From an uncultured Clostridia bacterium (GTDB taxonomy: Bacteria > Bacillota > Clostridia > TANB77 > CAG-508): 36,589 nt of DNA. Below are positions 7,033 through 16,199 of this stretch, one piece after another. Every line of letters begins with the position of its first letter. Position 1 is the first letter of the stretch. The position numbers and the translations under genes were made by a program. The stretch spans positions 1 through 36,589 of the forward strand of contig CALXKE010000016.1 in assembly GCA_944388805.1 (NCBI GenBank). The letters run 5' to 3'. The notes under the pieces were generated by a model. The model was not told where the DNA came from. It worked only from the letters and a program-made list of their open reading frames with translations, and made no database searches.

Positions 7033-7734
7033 TTATTTTTTTGTCAAAATCCATTTTACAATCGCTTTTTTTATGATAGCATATTCCTCTTTTTCAAATT
7101 GCATATTGGCAATACAATATCTTTTATTTGCTATATGTGAGCAGAAAATACATTCATATAGATTATTACAATCTTGTATGAAATAGGAATTACTAATTTT
7201 GCTAGAACAAATTACATTATAGCTATTGGTACAATCAGATGAATCCGCAATTCTTAATGCAAAACTACAAGTTCCACTTCTTTGACAAGCAATAATATTT
7301 TCACTTTCTGCACATCCATCTGAAAATATGACATTTTTGCATTTTCTACAGTCTGTAGAACGAAATACATTTTCTGAAGTATACATGGGATCACTTTGTG
7401 ATACATTGATACAATCATATATCCTTTGAGTTGTTGTATAATTGGTTATTTTCCAAATTTCTAAAATTTCTTTTAGATTTTTTACATTTCGTTTGGGTAT
7501 CATCCACCCCCTTTTTTCATCATATTTTCTCATATTTTCTTGGGTAATATATTTTGCAGAACTTACTGCAGATGCCCAAGTTTCTTCTCCTGTTACACTA
7601 TCGATTACTCTTTGAGGTAATCTGACATCAAAAGCAAATTCAGATAATACCTCTTCTAATGTATATGGACTAGTTTGTCCAAATATCGCCATAAATGTTT
7701 TATTAACAACTTCCATTGCTTCTTTCGTATCCAA
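7033..7734 (-). CDS. Cysteine-ladder repeat protein of unknown function, next to a VirB4/HerA-type ATPase
   Basis: Protein of 233 residues that I cannot name. The first ~100 residues are ordinary (TLEEVLSEFAFDVRLPQRV, TGEETWASAVSSAKYI). From about residue 105 it becomes a cysteine-rich repeat with a period of roughly 11-14 residues, of the form C-x-x-S/C-x-N-V/I-I/F-x-C/S (for example DCRKCKNVIFSDGC, DCTNSYNVICSS, CNNLYECIFCSH). This resembles a small right-handed beta-solenoid with stacked Cys/Asn, or a multi-metal site; which, I cannot say. No signal peptide is present, so it is probably cytosolic. I chose the TTG start because AGGAGGG is six bases upstream; the in-frame ATG seven codons earlier lies upstream of that site. 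It follows the ATPase by 132 bp in the same direction, so a joint role is plausible. Confidence 0.7.
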   Translation of the reverse strand: MDTKEAMEVVNKTFMAIFGQTSPYTLEEVLSEFAFDVRLPQRVIDSVTGEETWASAVSSAKYITQENMRKYDEKRGWMIPKRNVKNLKEILEIWKITNYTTTQRIYDCINVSQSDPMYTSENVFRSTDCRKCKNVIFSDGCAESENIIACQRSGTCSFALRIADSSDCTNSYNVICSSKISNSYFIQDCNNLYECIFCSHIANKRYCIANMQFEKEEYAIIKKAIVKWILTKK

Positions 7735-7866
7735 ACTATTCCCTCCTTTTTTCATTCAATAGGAAAATTCATTTTCTATTTGATTCCAAAACATTATAAA
7801 GAAAAATTCCATAACAATTTTTCATATGCAGAAATCTTTAGCCTTCTTCAAAAACAATGAATACAA

Positions 7867-9798
7867 CTATGTAAAATTAGTAGAAAGACGTTCTCTTGAA
7901 ACTAGATTTCTTGACGCTGATTGGGATGTCATAATATCTTTTAAACTAATGTTATCATCAATTGAAAAGACACTTTCTTTTTTCTTTTCATTCTTTTCCA
8001 CTATTTTTTCCTCTTTTTTCCCTTCAAAGTCAAATTCTGTTGTTAATATCTGATTTAATACTCTTTGGGGCATTGGCATAAAATCCAATGTTCTTGCTTG
8101 AAAGGCAGGATATACCTTTCCTTGACTTCCAATTCTAACAATACATTCTCTATTTCTTAATTCTGTTAGAATTTTCATTCTTGTAATAAATGTATTTTTT
8201 ACAGCAACATCCATTCTCACATTTCCATCTAAAATTCTTGCATCTTCTCTTGATACTCTAAATATGTAATAATTAATCATATTTGAAAAGATTGCTTTTT
8301 GCAAAGGTTCACTAATTTGATTAAAGTATTGTTGTGCTAATATTAATGATAAATTGTACTTTCTACTTTCTGCTAAAAATCTGCTTAATATTGGATTTTC
8401 CAACAAGGCAACCTCATCAATAATAAAGATAATATGTTCATCATATGTATAATTTTGAATCAATTGTAAGATTTGTTGCATAGTAAATCCTGCAATTGTT
8501 TTTGTTGCTTTCATTCCTAATTTACTTTGATTTAAAGATACAATCGTTAAAAAATTCTCTTCTAAAATATCTTTTAAATCTCTTTCTGTTCCTTTACTTT
8601 TTAATCCTGGTAACAATTCCATTTCATCAATAAAAGATAATATAGGTGAAAAAGCTTCTTGATAAGATTCTGTTTTTAATTTATTAAAATCTACTGAAAA
8701 AAAATCAACTGTGCTTTCTAATAATCCATCTGCTTTTAATAATTCATTTCTATACTCCACTTCTGTTAGCAATTTCTTTAAATTTACAAAATCCATTTTG
8801 TTTAATTTGGTTAATAAATAGATACTATGTCTTAATACTCTTTCCAATTTAGAATTATATTGGTCTGCCATTAATGTTTGGAATAATGATAAGATTAATT
8901 CTGTGGTAACGATTAAATCATTTGATGCTCTCATAAACAAATTAAAACTATTTTTTGCTTTTTCAAAATCCAATACTTTTGTATTTTCAATTCCTCCAAT
9001 ATCATTTTTAATTTCTGCATGTGGATCTATTACTACAACTTTATATTTTCTTCTATATTCTTCATTTCTTGATAAATTGGCAACCATAGTACTAATTAAT
9101 TTTGATTTTCCCGTTCCACTTGCCCCTACAATGATAGAATGTTTATCAAAATCATATTGATTCAAGTGTAAATAATAGTCTTCTATTAGATATGGGAATG
9201 TATTTACTCTTAAAAAAGCCTCTTCTTTGTTATCTTTTAAGATATGCATGGCTTTTTGTATATCTAAAAATTTGGTAGCATCTTTTCTATAAAAGAAACG
9301 ATTATATTTAGAAAAATCAATTGCTAATAATTGATATGGCACACTAAATACAGCTCTTCGTTTTATAAGGTATCCATATTGACTTTCAAAAAATAAATAT
9401 GTCCTAAATCGATAATATTTTTTTGTTATTGGTAAAATATTAATTTCTAGGAATTTTAATTTTTTACCTTTTTTTACTTCTGCTTTATCATAAATATCTA
9501 ATCCACTTTTTTCTTTATTGGTCACTAAATACCATCTGCTTGTAATTGATTTTTCTTCAAAAAGATTTTTCTCTTCTTCCTCTACTTTTTTTAATATGAA
9601 TTCACTAAAATCTTGTATGATAGATGGTAATTTTCTAGAAGATTGTATAAAATATCGAATTGTATTATTTTCTATATATACATACATTTTCCATTTTCTA
9701 AAAATTCCATTTAATTTTGATACAGCATATAAAAATTTAGACCAGACATTTTCTTCTACATTTTCTTGTGTCAAAAAAACCTCTGTTAAATACTTCAT
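7867..9798 (-). CDS. VirB4/TraG/HerA-type P-loop ATPase (DNA-pumping or secretion ATPase)
   Basis: A 643-residue soluble ATPase. Walker A GASGTGKS is at residues 225-232, with VVVIDPHAEIK at 255-264, Walker B IIFIIDE at 456-462, and LILAQQ at 485-490, the Gln-ending strand typical of the VirB4/TraG/HerA-FtsK superfamily. The N-terminal ~200 residues have no recognised motif; the last ~60 are charged linker. Such enzymes drive conjugation, type IV secretion/pilus machines or DNA pumping in defence. No relaxase, VirD4, pilin or other transfer gene accompanies it here; only the cysteine-ladder gene follows. Start ATG with GGTGATG upstream. The family is secure but the job is not. The bidirectional terminator at 9838-9877 bounds it upstream. 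Confidence 0.75.
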   Translation of the reverse strand: MKYLTEVFLTQENVEENVWSKFLYAVSKLNGIFRKWKMYVYIENNTIRYFIQSSRKLPSIIQDFSEFILKKVEEEEKNLFEEKSITSRWYLVTNKEKSGLDIYDKAEVKKGKKLKFLEINILPITKKYYRFRTYLFFESQYGYLIKRRAVFSVPYQLLAIDFSKYNRFFYRKDATKFLDIQKAMHILKDNKEEAFLRVNTFPYLIEDYYLHLNQYDFDKHSIIVGASGTGKSKLISTMVANLSRNEEYRRKYKVVVIDPHAEIKNDIGGIENTKVLDFEKAKNSFNLFMRASNDLIVTTELILSLFQTLMADQYNSKLERVLRHSIYLLTKLNKMDFVNLKKLLTEVEYRNELLKADGLLESTVDFFSVDFNKLKTESYQEAFSPILSFIDEMELLPGLKSKGTERDLKDILEENFLTIVSLNQSKLGMKATKTIAGFTMQQILQLIQNYTYDEHIIFIIDEVALLENPILSRFLAESRKYNLSLILAQQYFNQISEPLQKAIFSNMINYYIFRVSREDARILDGNVRMDVAVKNTFITRMKILTELRNRECIVRIGSQGKVYPAFQARTLDFMPMPQRVLNQILTTEFDFEGKKEEKIVEKNEKKKESVFSIDDNISLKDIMTSQSASRNLVSRERLSTNFT

Positions 9799-9837
9799 TT
9801 TATCATCACCAATAATATTGTATCAATTGTATAAACA

Positions 9838-9877
9838 AAAAAACTGACTTTTTTTATACAAAATAAGTCAGTTTTTT
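9838..9877. terminator. Terminator between the AraC-type regulator and the ATPase gene
   Basis: AAACTGACT and AGTCAGTTT (nine-base arms) around a T/A-rich loop, with T-runs on both sides, so it can work on either strand. In the leftward direction it ends the ABC transporter-lipid kinase-AraC transcript about 20 bases past the AraC stop. Confidence 0.85.
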
Positions 9878-9897
9878 CTATTTATTTTCTACTAAAT

Positions 9898-10689
9898 TTA
9901 TAATTCAATTGGCACTAAAAAATCTGTTATATCATCATGATAATATTCTAATTCTGGCAATTCTCTGATTTTATATTCACAACTCGGAATAAATTTTGCG
10001 TAAAATTTTCTAATTTGCTTTTGAATGTCTTTTGCTTCTTGAGAATTTATTCGAATAGAAATCCATTTTGATTTTGGTATTTCATATGCTTCAAGACCTT
10101 CTATTGCATCTTCAAATAACACCCAAAAATAGCATTTCGTTTCTCCAAATCTTTCTATATATTCTGTCATTCCATATTGAAAATCTCCATAATTTCTTCC
10201 CATTTCATTACAAAAAGCTGGTGCATCTACTCGAATATCTCTAATAGTAGTTCCTACTTTCTTTCCATAAAGAGTCATTTTTTCTCTATCAATAATGGAA
10301 TATTCTATATTTTCATTATCTTCTTCTTGTTGGTCAAAATGAATTTTCGAAAATACCTTTAAACCTATTGGCTCTTTTTTTATTTGACTTGGTTTTACTC
10401 CATAAAATTTTTCAAAAGCTCTTGAAAATGAAGTAGCATTATCATATTGATATTTTACTGCAATATCAATGATTTTTTCTTGTCCATTGATCAAATCAAT
10501 TGCTGCTTTCGTTAGTCTTCTCTTTCTAATATATTCTGATAATGAAATATTGCATAACATACTAAATAACCTTTGCAGCATAACTTCATTTGTTCCTAAA
10601 AATTGAGCTAATTTATTATATTCAATCTTATTTTCTAAATTTTCTTCAATATATTCTATCATCTCATTTAATGATGCATATATGTTCAT
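9898..10689 (-). CDS. AraC-family transcriptional regulator with GyrI-like effector domain
   Basis: A 263-residue regulator with the DNA-binding part first: residues 1-105 form the two helix-turn-helix units of AraC/XylS proteins (YNKLAQFLGTNEVMLQRLF, then IIDIAVKYQYDNATSFSRAF and the FYGVKPSQIKK ending). Residues 125-263 look like a GyrI/Rob-type ligand-binding domain (GKKVGTTIRD, FWVLFEDAIEGLEAYEIPKSKW), which in relatives binds hydrophobic drugs or activates multidrug exporters. Its ATG abuts the stop of the lipid kinase (TAGATG), so the two are translationally coupled, with GAGAAGGGG as ribosome site inside the kinase end. With a MacB-type transporter just upstream, control of envelope or drug stress is a fair guess. 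Confidence 0.9.
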   Translation of the reverse strand: MNIYASLNEMIEYIEENLENKIEYNKLAQFLGTNEVMLQRLFSMLCNISLSEYIRKRRLTKAAIDLINGQEKIIDIAVKYQYDNATSFSRAFEKFYGVKPSQIKKEPIGLKVFSKIHFDQQEEDNENIEYSIIDREKMTLYGKKVGTTIRDIRVDAPAFCNEMGRNYGDFQYGMTEYIERFGETKCYFWVLFEDAIEGLEAYEIPKSKWISIRINSQEAKDIQKQIRKFYAKFIPSCEYKIRELPELEYYHDDITDFLVPIEL

Positions 10690-11601
10690 CTATTCGTTCC
10701 CCTTCTCACAAATAGCTAATTCTATGGCTTTATTGCAATTTTCAATATTGACAACATTCATATTTCCTGCAAATTCACCATCTATTGTCCAATCCACATT
10801 TTTTTCAGTTGTAATAGTAATTTTATTTGCTTTAAAATAAACAAAATCTCGATTTACCATATAATCTTTATGTCTAAAATCACTTAATAATCGAAAATAT
10901 CCTGATAATTTTTTTGGTTTTCTAATAAAAACAGTCTCAAATTTACCATCTGCTAAATCAATATCTTCTCTATTAAACCACTTAAAACCTGCTATTGATT
11001 CCGAATTGCTAATTCCACCATAGATAAATTCTCCTTCTAGTTCCTCTTCATCAAATTGTATTTTTACTTTATAGGTTGGAATTCGAATCAATTCTTTTAT
11101 TGCTTTCATATAATAGGCTAATCTACCATATTTGTTCTTTGCTTTTTGTGAAGTTTTATAGGCGACATCGGTAATCACTCCAAAAGCTGCTACATAGCAA
11201 AAATATTTATCCTGATTAAATCTTCCTACATCCAATATTTTTGCTTTTGACTCTAACAGTTTTTTAGTAATTGAAATATCTTTTATTGGCATATCTAAAC
11301 TTCTTGCCAAGTCATTTGTTGTTCCCATAGGAATATAGGCAACACTAACATCTTTTGCATTTAATTCCATTAGTGCAGAAACTGTTTCATTAAATGTGCC
11401 ATCTCCTCCACAAACCAATATTAAATCTGCTTCTTCTATATGATCTATAACAATGTTTTTTGCATTATATTCTTTTTTGGTAAGTTGAATATTGACTTGC
11501 ATATTCTGTTCTTCTAAGTTTTTTCTAATTTCTTTTATATAATTTTTTATATTTCCTTTTCCAGATGTTGGATTGATAATTGCTAACACTCGAATACTCA
11601 A
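10690..11601 (-). CDS. Diacylglycerol kinase-family lipid kinase (YegS/DgkB/BmrU type)
   Basis: A soluble lipid kinase of 303 residues. Motifs: IINPTSGKGN near the N-terminus, GGDGTFNE at 65-72 (nucleotide binding), and PMGTTNDLARSL at 91-102, all hallmarks of the DAGK catalytic domain. The C-terminal beta-sandwich has VDWTIDGEFAG. It phosphorylates diacylglycerol or a related lipid, recycling it into phospholipid synthesis. I prefer the TTG start (MSIRVLAIINP) because GAAGGA lies nine bases before it; a GTG sixteen codons upstream is possible but lacks a ribosome site. It is followed without a gap by the AraC-type gene. A large inverted repeat separates it from the ABC transporter gene upstream. 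Confidence 0.9.
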   Translation of the reverse strand: MSIRVLAIINPTSGKGNIKNYIKEIRKNLEEQNMQVNIQLTKKEYNAKNIVIDHIEEADLILVCGGDGTFNETVSALMELNAKDVSVAYIPMGTTNDLARSLDMPIKDISITKKLLESKAKILDVGRFNQDKYFCYVAAFGVITDVAYKTSQKAKNKYGRLAYYMKAIKELIRIPTYKVKIQFDEEELEGEFIYGGISNSESIAGFKWFNREDIDLADGKFETVFIRKPKKLSGYFRLLSDFRHKDYMVNRDFVYFKANKITITTEKNVDWTIDGEFAGNMNVVNIENCNKAIELAICEKGNE

Positions 11602-11665
11602 AGCTTTATTTCCTTCTTTCTTTTTGATTAATCTACATAATTTTAGCACAATTTTTTAAAATAGT

Positions 11666-11778
11666 AAAGTTGCCAAAGGGGACGTGTCATTTTGGCAACC
11701 TTTGTTAAACATCAATAGTAACTTGATACCTTAAAAGTTAAAAAGTTGCCAAAATGACACGTCCCCTTTGGCAACTTT
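11666..11778. repeat. Nested palindromic element, copy 1 (34-bp perfect arms)
   Basis: Two perfect 34-base arms (11666-11699 and 11745-11778) with a 45-base AT-rich spacer. Each arm is itself a hairpin: GTTGCCAAA and TTTGGCAAC (nine bases) around a GGGGACGTGTCAT loop. The outer edge lies five bases past the stop of the ABC transporter gene. No protein is encoded in it and the U-run expected of a terminator is poor. Relatives at 23016-23145 and 24983-25097 have the same plan but different loop bases. Confidence 0.95.
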
Positions 11779-11783
11779 ATTGA

Positions 11784-14396
11784 TTATTCTGTTCTTAATG
11801 CTTCTACTGGATCTCTTTTACTTGCCATTCTTGCTGGAATTAATCCTGCGATAATCGTTAATACCATACTAATCAATACAAGGATGATTCCACCTATTGC
11901 TGGAAGTGATACAGTAACACTAACACCGGTTACAGCATAAATAATTTTTGTGATTGGTATGTTTAATAATATAGTTACACCAATTCCTAATAATCCTGCA
12001 ATTAACCCTACAATAAAGGTTTCTGCATTAAATACTCTTGAAATATCTTTTTTAGATGCACCAATCGCTCTTAAAATTCCTATTTCTTTTGTTCTTTCTA
12101 ATACAGATATATACGTAATAATTCCTATCATAATAGATGAGACAATTAATGAAATTGCAACAAATGCAATTAATACATAGCTGATTGTGTCAATGATTTG
12201 ACTAACAGATTTCATCATAATACCTATTAAATCTGTATAGTTGATAACATTTTCTTCTTTTCCATCATCTTTTTGTTTTTGATTATAATTATCAATTTCT
12301 TGGGTTATGGCATCTTTGGCATCAAAATCTTTTGGATAAATACTAATTGATGATGGTTTATCAAGATCAACAGCGCCTAATAATTCTAAATTTCCATCAT
12401 AACTAGCATTCGCATTATTGCTATATGTTTCCATGATTTCAGCTAATTCTTCTGTACTTAACATGGCAAGTCTAGCTCTTTGCTCATCACTTAATTGACT
12501 ATAATCAAATGTTTTAGAATCTTCATCTGGAAACGCTAAACCTGTAAACACATTAATGTCTGGATTATCTTTTTGTTCTTTGACAATTTCTGCCTCATTG
12601 GTTTTATTGATAACATATTCTTTTAAATCTTTTGTATATCCAATTCCGCCACTCATTCCTGTTGCCACACTTTGTTCATTTTGTTTGATGATTCCAACAA
12701 CTTTTATGTTTTCACAATTATTAAGCAATTCCTTCATATAGTCTTCATCTTCACTTTTATCTACCCATAATCCATTTTCTTTTTCATAGTAATCAGAATT
12801 TAATACTAATTTAAAAGATAAATTTAATAATTCATCATAAGTATATGATGTTGTTTCCGAATCTTCTACTGTTTCTCCATTTTGAACTTTATTCCATTTT
12901 TCTTCTAATTCCTTTTGGTCTTTTAATCCTAGAGCATATAAAGTATAATCACTAATTTCGTTATTTTCATTCACAATTAAAACCACTTCATTATAATTTG
13001 TAGGCCAATTACCTGCTACTAAATCATATTGAGAATGTAATAATTCTTCATTATCTAGCATTTCTTCCCAGACATCTGTATTAGACATACTTGTCATGCT
13101 AGAACCAAACATAGAACTCATAGGAGAGCTTTCTTGTGCTTTCATCATATCTTCCATTCCAAATGCATTCATAACTGTACTTGGATTTACTCGAACAACG
13201 CCATTAGAAGTATCTTCTTTGTATAAGTTGATATTTAGATTGTAATTATATTTGATAGCACTTGCATTATCTTTTATTGTGCTATTTTCATTTTCAATGT
13301 AGTTTTTTAATGCCTCTAAATTATTATTTGAAACCTTACTTGATAGTGTAGATATCATATCATTCATAATATCTCTAGAATAGATTTTACCATCTTCATG
13401 AGTTTCTGTATTTTCTTCTGTCTCTCCCATTAGGCCTTCCATCATACTAGAGATGTCTACTGTTGATTCATCGATAGTAACTGGATAAGAAGATAATGTG
13501 TCTTCTTCTACTCGATTGATATAACTTTGTACACCATTTGAAATCGATAAAATTAAGGCAATACCAATAATTCCTATACTTCCTGCAAATGATGTTAATA
13601 ATGTTCTTCCTTTTTTTGTCATCAAATTATTTAAGCTAAGTCTTAAGGCTGTAAAAAATTTCATGGCAGTTCTACCATCTTTTGCTTTTGCATCTTTTTC
13701 CTTTTCTCTGTCTTCTTCTGTAAATGGTTTTGAATCATCTGTAATGACACCATCTAAAATTCTGACAATTCTAGTAGAATATTTTTCTGCCAATTCTGGG
13801 TTATGGGTAACCATAACAATTAACTTATCTTTTGAAATTTCTTTTAAAATCTCCATAATTTGGACACTTGTTTTGGTGTCTAATGCACCTGTTGGCTCAT
13901 CTGCCAAAATGATATCTGGATTATTTACCAAAGCCCTTGCAATAGCAACCCTTTGCATTTGTCCACCTGATAATTGATTTGGTTTTTTATGAATTTGTTC
14001 TTTTAAACCAACATCTTCTAAGGCTTTAATTGCTCTTTCTTTTCTTTCTTCTCTAGATACACCTGATATCGTAAGTGCTAATTCTACATTAGAAAGAACC
14101 GTTTGATGTGGGATTAAATTATAGTTTTGGAAAACAAATCCTACAGAATAATTTCTGTATGCATCCCAATCTTTATCTTTAAATTTTTTCGTTGATTTTC
14201 CATTAATCACTAAATCTCCTGATGTATATCTATCTAGTCCTCCAATAATATTTAACAATGTTGTTTTTCCACAACCACTTTGACCTAAAATAGATACAAA
14301 TTCACTTTTTCGAAATTCAATACTAATTCCTTTTAACGCTTGAACCGTTGAATCTCCTGAAACATAGTCTTTTGTAATATTTTTTAATTCTAACAT
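11784..14396 (-). CDS. MacB-like ABC transporter: ATPase fused to FtsX-type permease
   Basis: An 870-residue fusion. Residues 1-230 are a LolD/MacB-type ATPase: Walker A GQSGCGKTT (38-46), signature LSGGQ (142-146), Walker B IILADE (162-167), then the H-loop VMVTHNP. A first membrane helix follows near 262-285 (TLLTSFAGSIGIIGIALIL). A large extracellular domain of about 440 residues, acidic and Asn/Ser-rich, comes next. Three C-terminal helices have the FtsX signature (ERTKEIGILRAIGASKKDI; PARMASKRDPVEALRTE at the end). Such mechanotransmission transporters act on envelope substrates or peptides rather than pumping through a pore. ATG preceded by AAAGGAG. It is transcribed ahead of the lipid kinase and AraC genes, with palindromic element copy 1 directly after the stop. 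Confidence 0.93.
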   Translation of the reverse strand: MLELKNITKDYVSGDSTVQALKGISIEFRKSEFVSILGQSGCGKTTLLNIIGGLDRYTSGDLVINGKSTKKFKDKDWDAYRNYSVGFVFQNYNLIPHQTVLSNVELALTISGVSREERKERAIKALEDVGLKEQIHKKPNQLSGGQMQRVAIARALVNNPDIILADEPTGALDTKTSVQIMEILKEISKDKLIVMVTHNPELAEKYSTRIVRILDGVITDDSKPFTEEDREKEKDAKAKDGRTAMKFFTALRLSLNNLMTKKGRTLLTSFAGSIGIIGIALILSISNGVQSYINRVEEDTLSSYPVTIDESTVDISSMMEGLMGETEENTETHEDGKIYSRDIMNDMISTLSSKVSNNNLEALKNYIENENSTIKDNASAIKYNYNLNINLYKEDTSNGVVRVNPSTVMNAFGMEDMMKAQESSPMSSMFGSSMTSMSNTDVWEEMLDNEELLHSQYDLVAGNWPTNYNEVVLIVNENNEISDYTLYALGLKDQKELEEKWNKVQNGETVEDSETTSYTYDELLNLSFKLVLNSDYYEKENGLWVDKSEDEDYMKELLNNCENIKVVGIIKQNEQSVATGMSGGIGYTKDLKEYVINKTNEAEIVKEQKDNPDINVFTGLAFPDEDSKTFDYSQLSDEQRARLAMLSTEELAEIMETYSNNANASYDGNLELLGAVDLDKPSSISIYPKDFDAKDAITQEIDNYNQKQKDDGKEENVINYTDLIGIMMKSVSQIIDTISYVLIAFVAISLIVSSIMIGIITYISVLERTKEIGILRAIGASKKDISRVFNAETFIVGLIAGLLGIGVTILLNIPITKIIYAVTGVSVTVSLPAIGGIILVLISMVLTIIAGLIPARMASKRDPVEALRTE

Positions 14397-14587
14397 ATTT
14401 TTCTCCTTTATTTAAAATTAACCTTAAAATTGTATTTTTAATAAAAGCTAGATTCCATATAAACTTGCTACAAACTTAAATTCTCCAATAAGCAAGTGAT
14501 ACATCTGGAAATTTCGCTTTTCAAGAACTTTTTCTCTACTTTCGAATCCAAAATATATCTTTAAATTCTCAAAAGTTAAAAAATGAC

Positions 14588-14620
14588 AACTAGTCATGTA
14601 TAGTTTTAACATGACTAGTT
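14588..14620 (-). terminator. Terminator after the LiaG-like gene
   Basis: AACTAGTCATGT and ACATGACTAGTT, perfect 12-base arms around nine bases, followed on the minus strand by GTCATTTTTTAAC. It lies about 30 bases past the stop of the DUF4097-type gene and ends the CDF-LiaF-LiaG transcript. The remaining ~190 bases up to the ABC gene are AT-rich leader without a promoter I would defend. Confidence 0.85.
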
Positions 14621-14648
14621 AATTTATTCAATATCTTTCACAGAAAAT

Positions 14649-15506
14649 TTACAAATAACTTTCATTTGTAACTTCTTCAAAATCTATATACATTTCTGTA
14701 TATTTTGTTTCTAAATTTATTTTTATATTTCCATTTCCAATTGATTCTCTTGGAGATAAAAATTCATTTCCTTCTATATATGTATTTCCAAATTGTTTCT
14801 TATGATTTATTTGATAATTTTCTAAAGTTCCTGTTAATATCAAATTTGTAGTAGAATATTCTAAATCCATTTCAGCTTTTTCTGTTATTTTCATATGCAT
14901 ATCCTCTGTTCCTGATTCAGAATCTAATTTTAATGTTTTTACGTCACTTTTATATATTTCAATCTCTCCATATTCATTATTCATTTCTAAATTATCTACT
15001 AATAGTTCATCTATTTTACAATAATTATTATATATCTCTAATTTTAAATTAGTTGCATTTAATCTTTCAATATCTAATAATACAGAATTTGCTTCTATGT
15101 CTACATTGTTTAGTTTTTGGTTTTCTGGAATATATATTGTTAAAGCATTATTTACCGTATAAAAATTTGAAAACGCTTTATCATCATTTATTTTCAAAGT
15201 ATTTCCATCTTGTTTTATTTCTACTTTATCTGGTATGTTTGTACCTTCTATTTTAAAGGTTTCACCTTTCTTTATAATGAATTCTATATTTTCTAAATCA
15301 ATTTCTAAATTTGTAATATCTGTATATTCCTGAGAAATATTTTTCAAATCATCTTCATCCATGTTTTCTACAATTTCTGTAACAGATTGCTTAGAACCTT
15401 TCACCAAACCATTTGCAATTCCTAGTAATACTAATACTATTGTTATAGAAAGATAGATTCCGAATGCAATTGCGGCATATTTAATAAATTTTTGAAATCC
15501 TGTCAT
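14649..15506 (-). CDS. Membrane-anchored DUF4097/LiaG-like protein
   Basis: A 285-residue protein with one N-terminal membrane helix (about residues 9-32, YAAIAFGIYLSITIVLVLLG). The long outside part is built of repeating beta strands (LTIYIPENQKLNNVDIEAN, LKLEIYNNYCKID, MNNEYGEIEIYKSD), the pattern of DUF4097 putative adhesin domains such as LiaG. In Bacillus-type lia systems the LiaG and LiaF proteins accompany the cell-envelope stress sensor, and here the LiaF-like gene lies directly upstream with a 4-base overlap (ATGA). No liaRS kinase or regulator is seen nearby. A role at the membrane surface is inferred from fold and context; the molecular function is unknown. Confidence 0.75.
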   Translation of the reverse strand: MTGFQKFIKYAAIAFGIYLSITIVLVLLGIANGLVKGSKQSVTEIVENMDEDDLKNISQEYTDITNLEIDLENIEFIIKKGETFKIEGTNIPDKVEIKQDGNTLKINDDKAFSNFYTVNNALTIYIPENQKLNNVDIEANSVLLDIERLNATNLKLEIYNNYCKIDELLVDNLEMNNEYGEIEIYKSDVKTLKLDSESGTEDMHMKITEKAEMDLEYSTTNLILTGTLENYQINHKKQFGNTYIEGNEFLSPRESIGNGNIKINLETKYTEMYIDFEEVTNESYL

Positions 15507-16186
15507 TTAATATCGACACCCCCAAACATACAAAAACTATCTACATAAATAGTTGGTAATTTCTCATCATATTTTCTACCTGTTTTGTTTGAAGTTGCTC
15601 CAAAAATTGGCATTGATTTTACTTTTATATTTACATTTTCTGGTGCTAATATCTCAATTCCACCAAATACAGCACATGTTTTTACTAATTTATCCTCATT
15701 GATAATGGCTTTTCTTAAATCTAAATCAACACTTCCAAACACGGCATTGATATCTGCCCCATTAAATTCTTGATTATTAAAATCTGCTTTAATTTCACCA
15801 AAAGTGGCCCCATACTCTTCTAAATTTTGTCCTTTTTCTTTTAATTCTTTAGTTTTCTTTTCCATCTTTCTATCAATTTTATCTTTGAATATAAGATTGA
15901 TCCCAATCAAAATCAACAGTACTGGAATTGTCAATTTCCAAATCAAATCAAAATCCAAAATATCTCTACAAGCTAACAATAATAAAATACCAATAATTAA
16001 CCATACAGCACTCCAAAATTTGTTTTCCCTCGCAATCAATTCTATAGCACTTGGGATGATGATAAGTAATGTCCACCAACCATCAAAAAAGATATTAATA
16101 TTTGTAATCTCTAAAGCATTTAAAGTCAAAATAACACCAATTACGACTAATACGATTCCCCACAAAGTATTTGCTAATTTTCTCAT
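15503..16186 (-). CDS. LiaF-like membrane protein (cell-wall stress response)
   Basis: A 227-residue protein with three or four hydrophobic segments in residues 8-100 (LWGIVLVVIGVILTLNAL; WWTLLIIIPSAIELIA; FWSAVWLIIGILLLLAC; LTIPVLLILIGINLIF), then a charged linker. A C-terminal domain of short beta turns with repeated VFG (NAVFGSVDLDLR, CAVFGGIEILAP, FCMFGGVDIK) is the LiaF/VraT-type C-terminal fold. In Bacillus the protein LiaF restrains the LiaRS two-component system until the envelope is damaged. The stop overlaps the start of the LiaG-like gene, so the pair is translated together. Upstream, the CDF exporter ends 13 bases before it. Confidence 0.82.
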   Translation of the reverse strand: MRKLANTLWGIVLVVIGVILTLNALEITNINIFFDGWWTLLIIIPSAIELIARENKFWSAVWLIIGILLLLACRDILDFDLIWKLTIPVLLILIGINLIFKDKIDRKMEKKTKELKEKGQNLEEYGATFGEIKADFNNQEFNGADINAVFGSVDLDLRKAIINEDKLVKTCAVFGGIEILAPENVNIKVKSMPIFGATSNKTGRKYDEKLPTIYVDSFCMFGGVDIK

Positions 16187-16199
16187 AATAACCTCCTAT

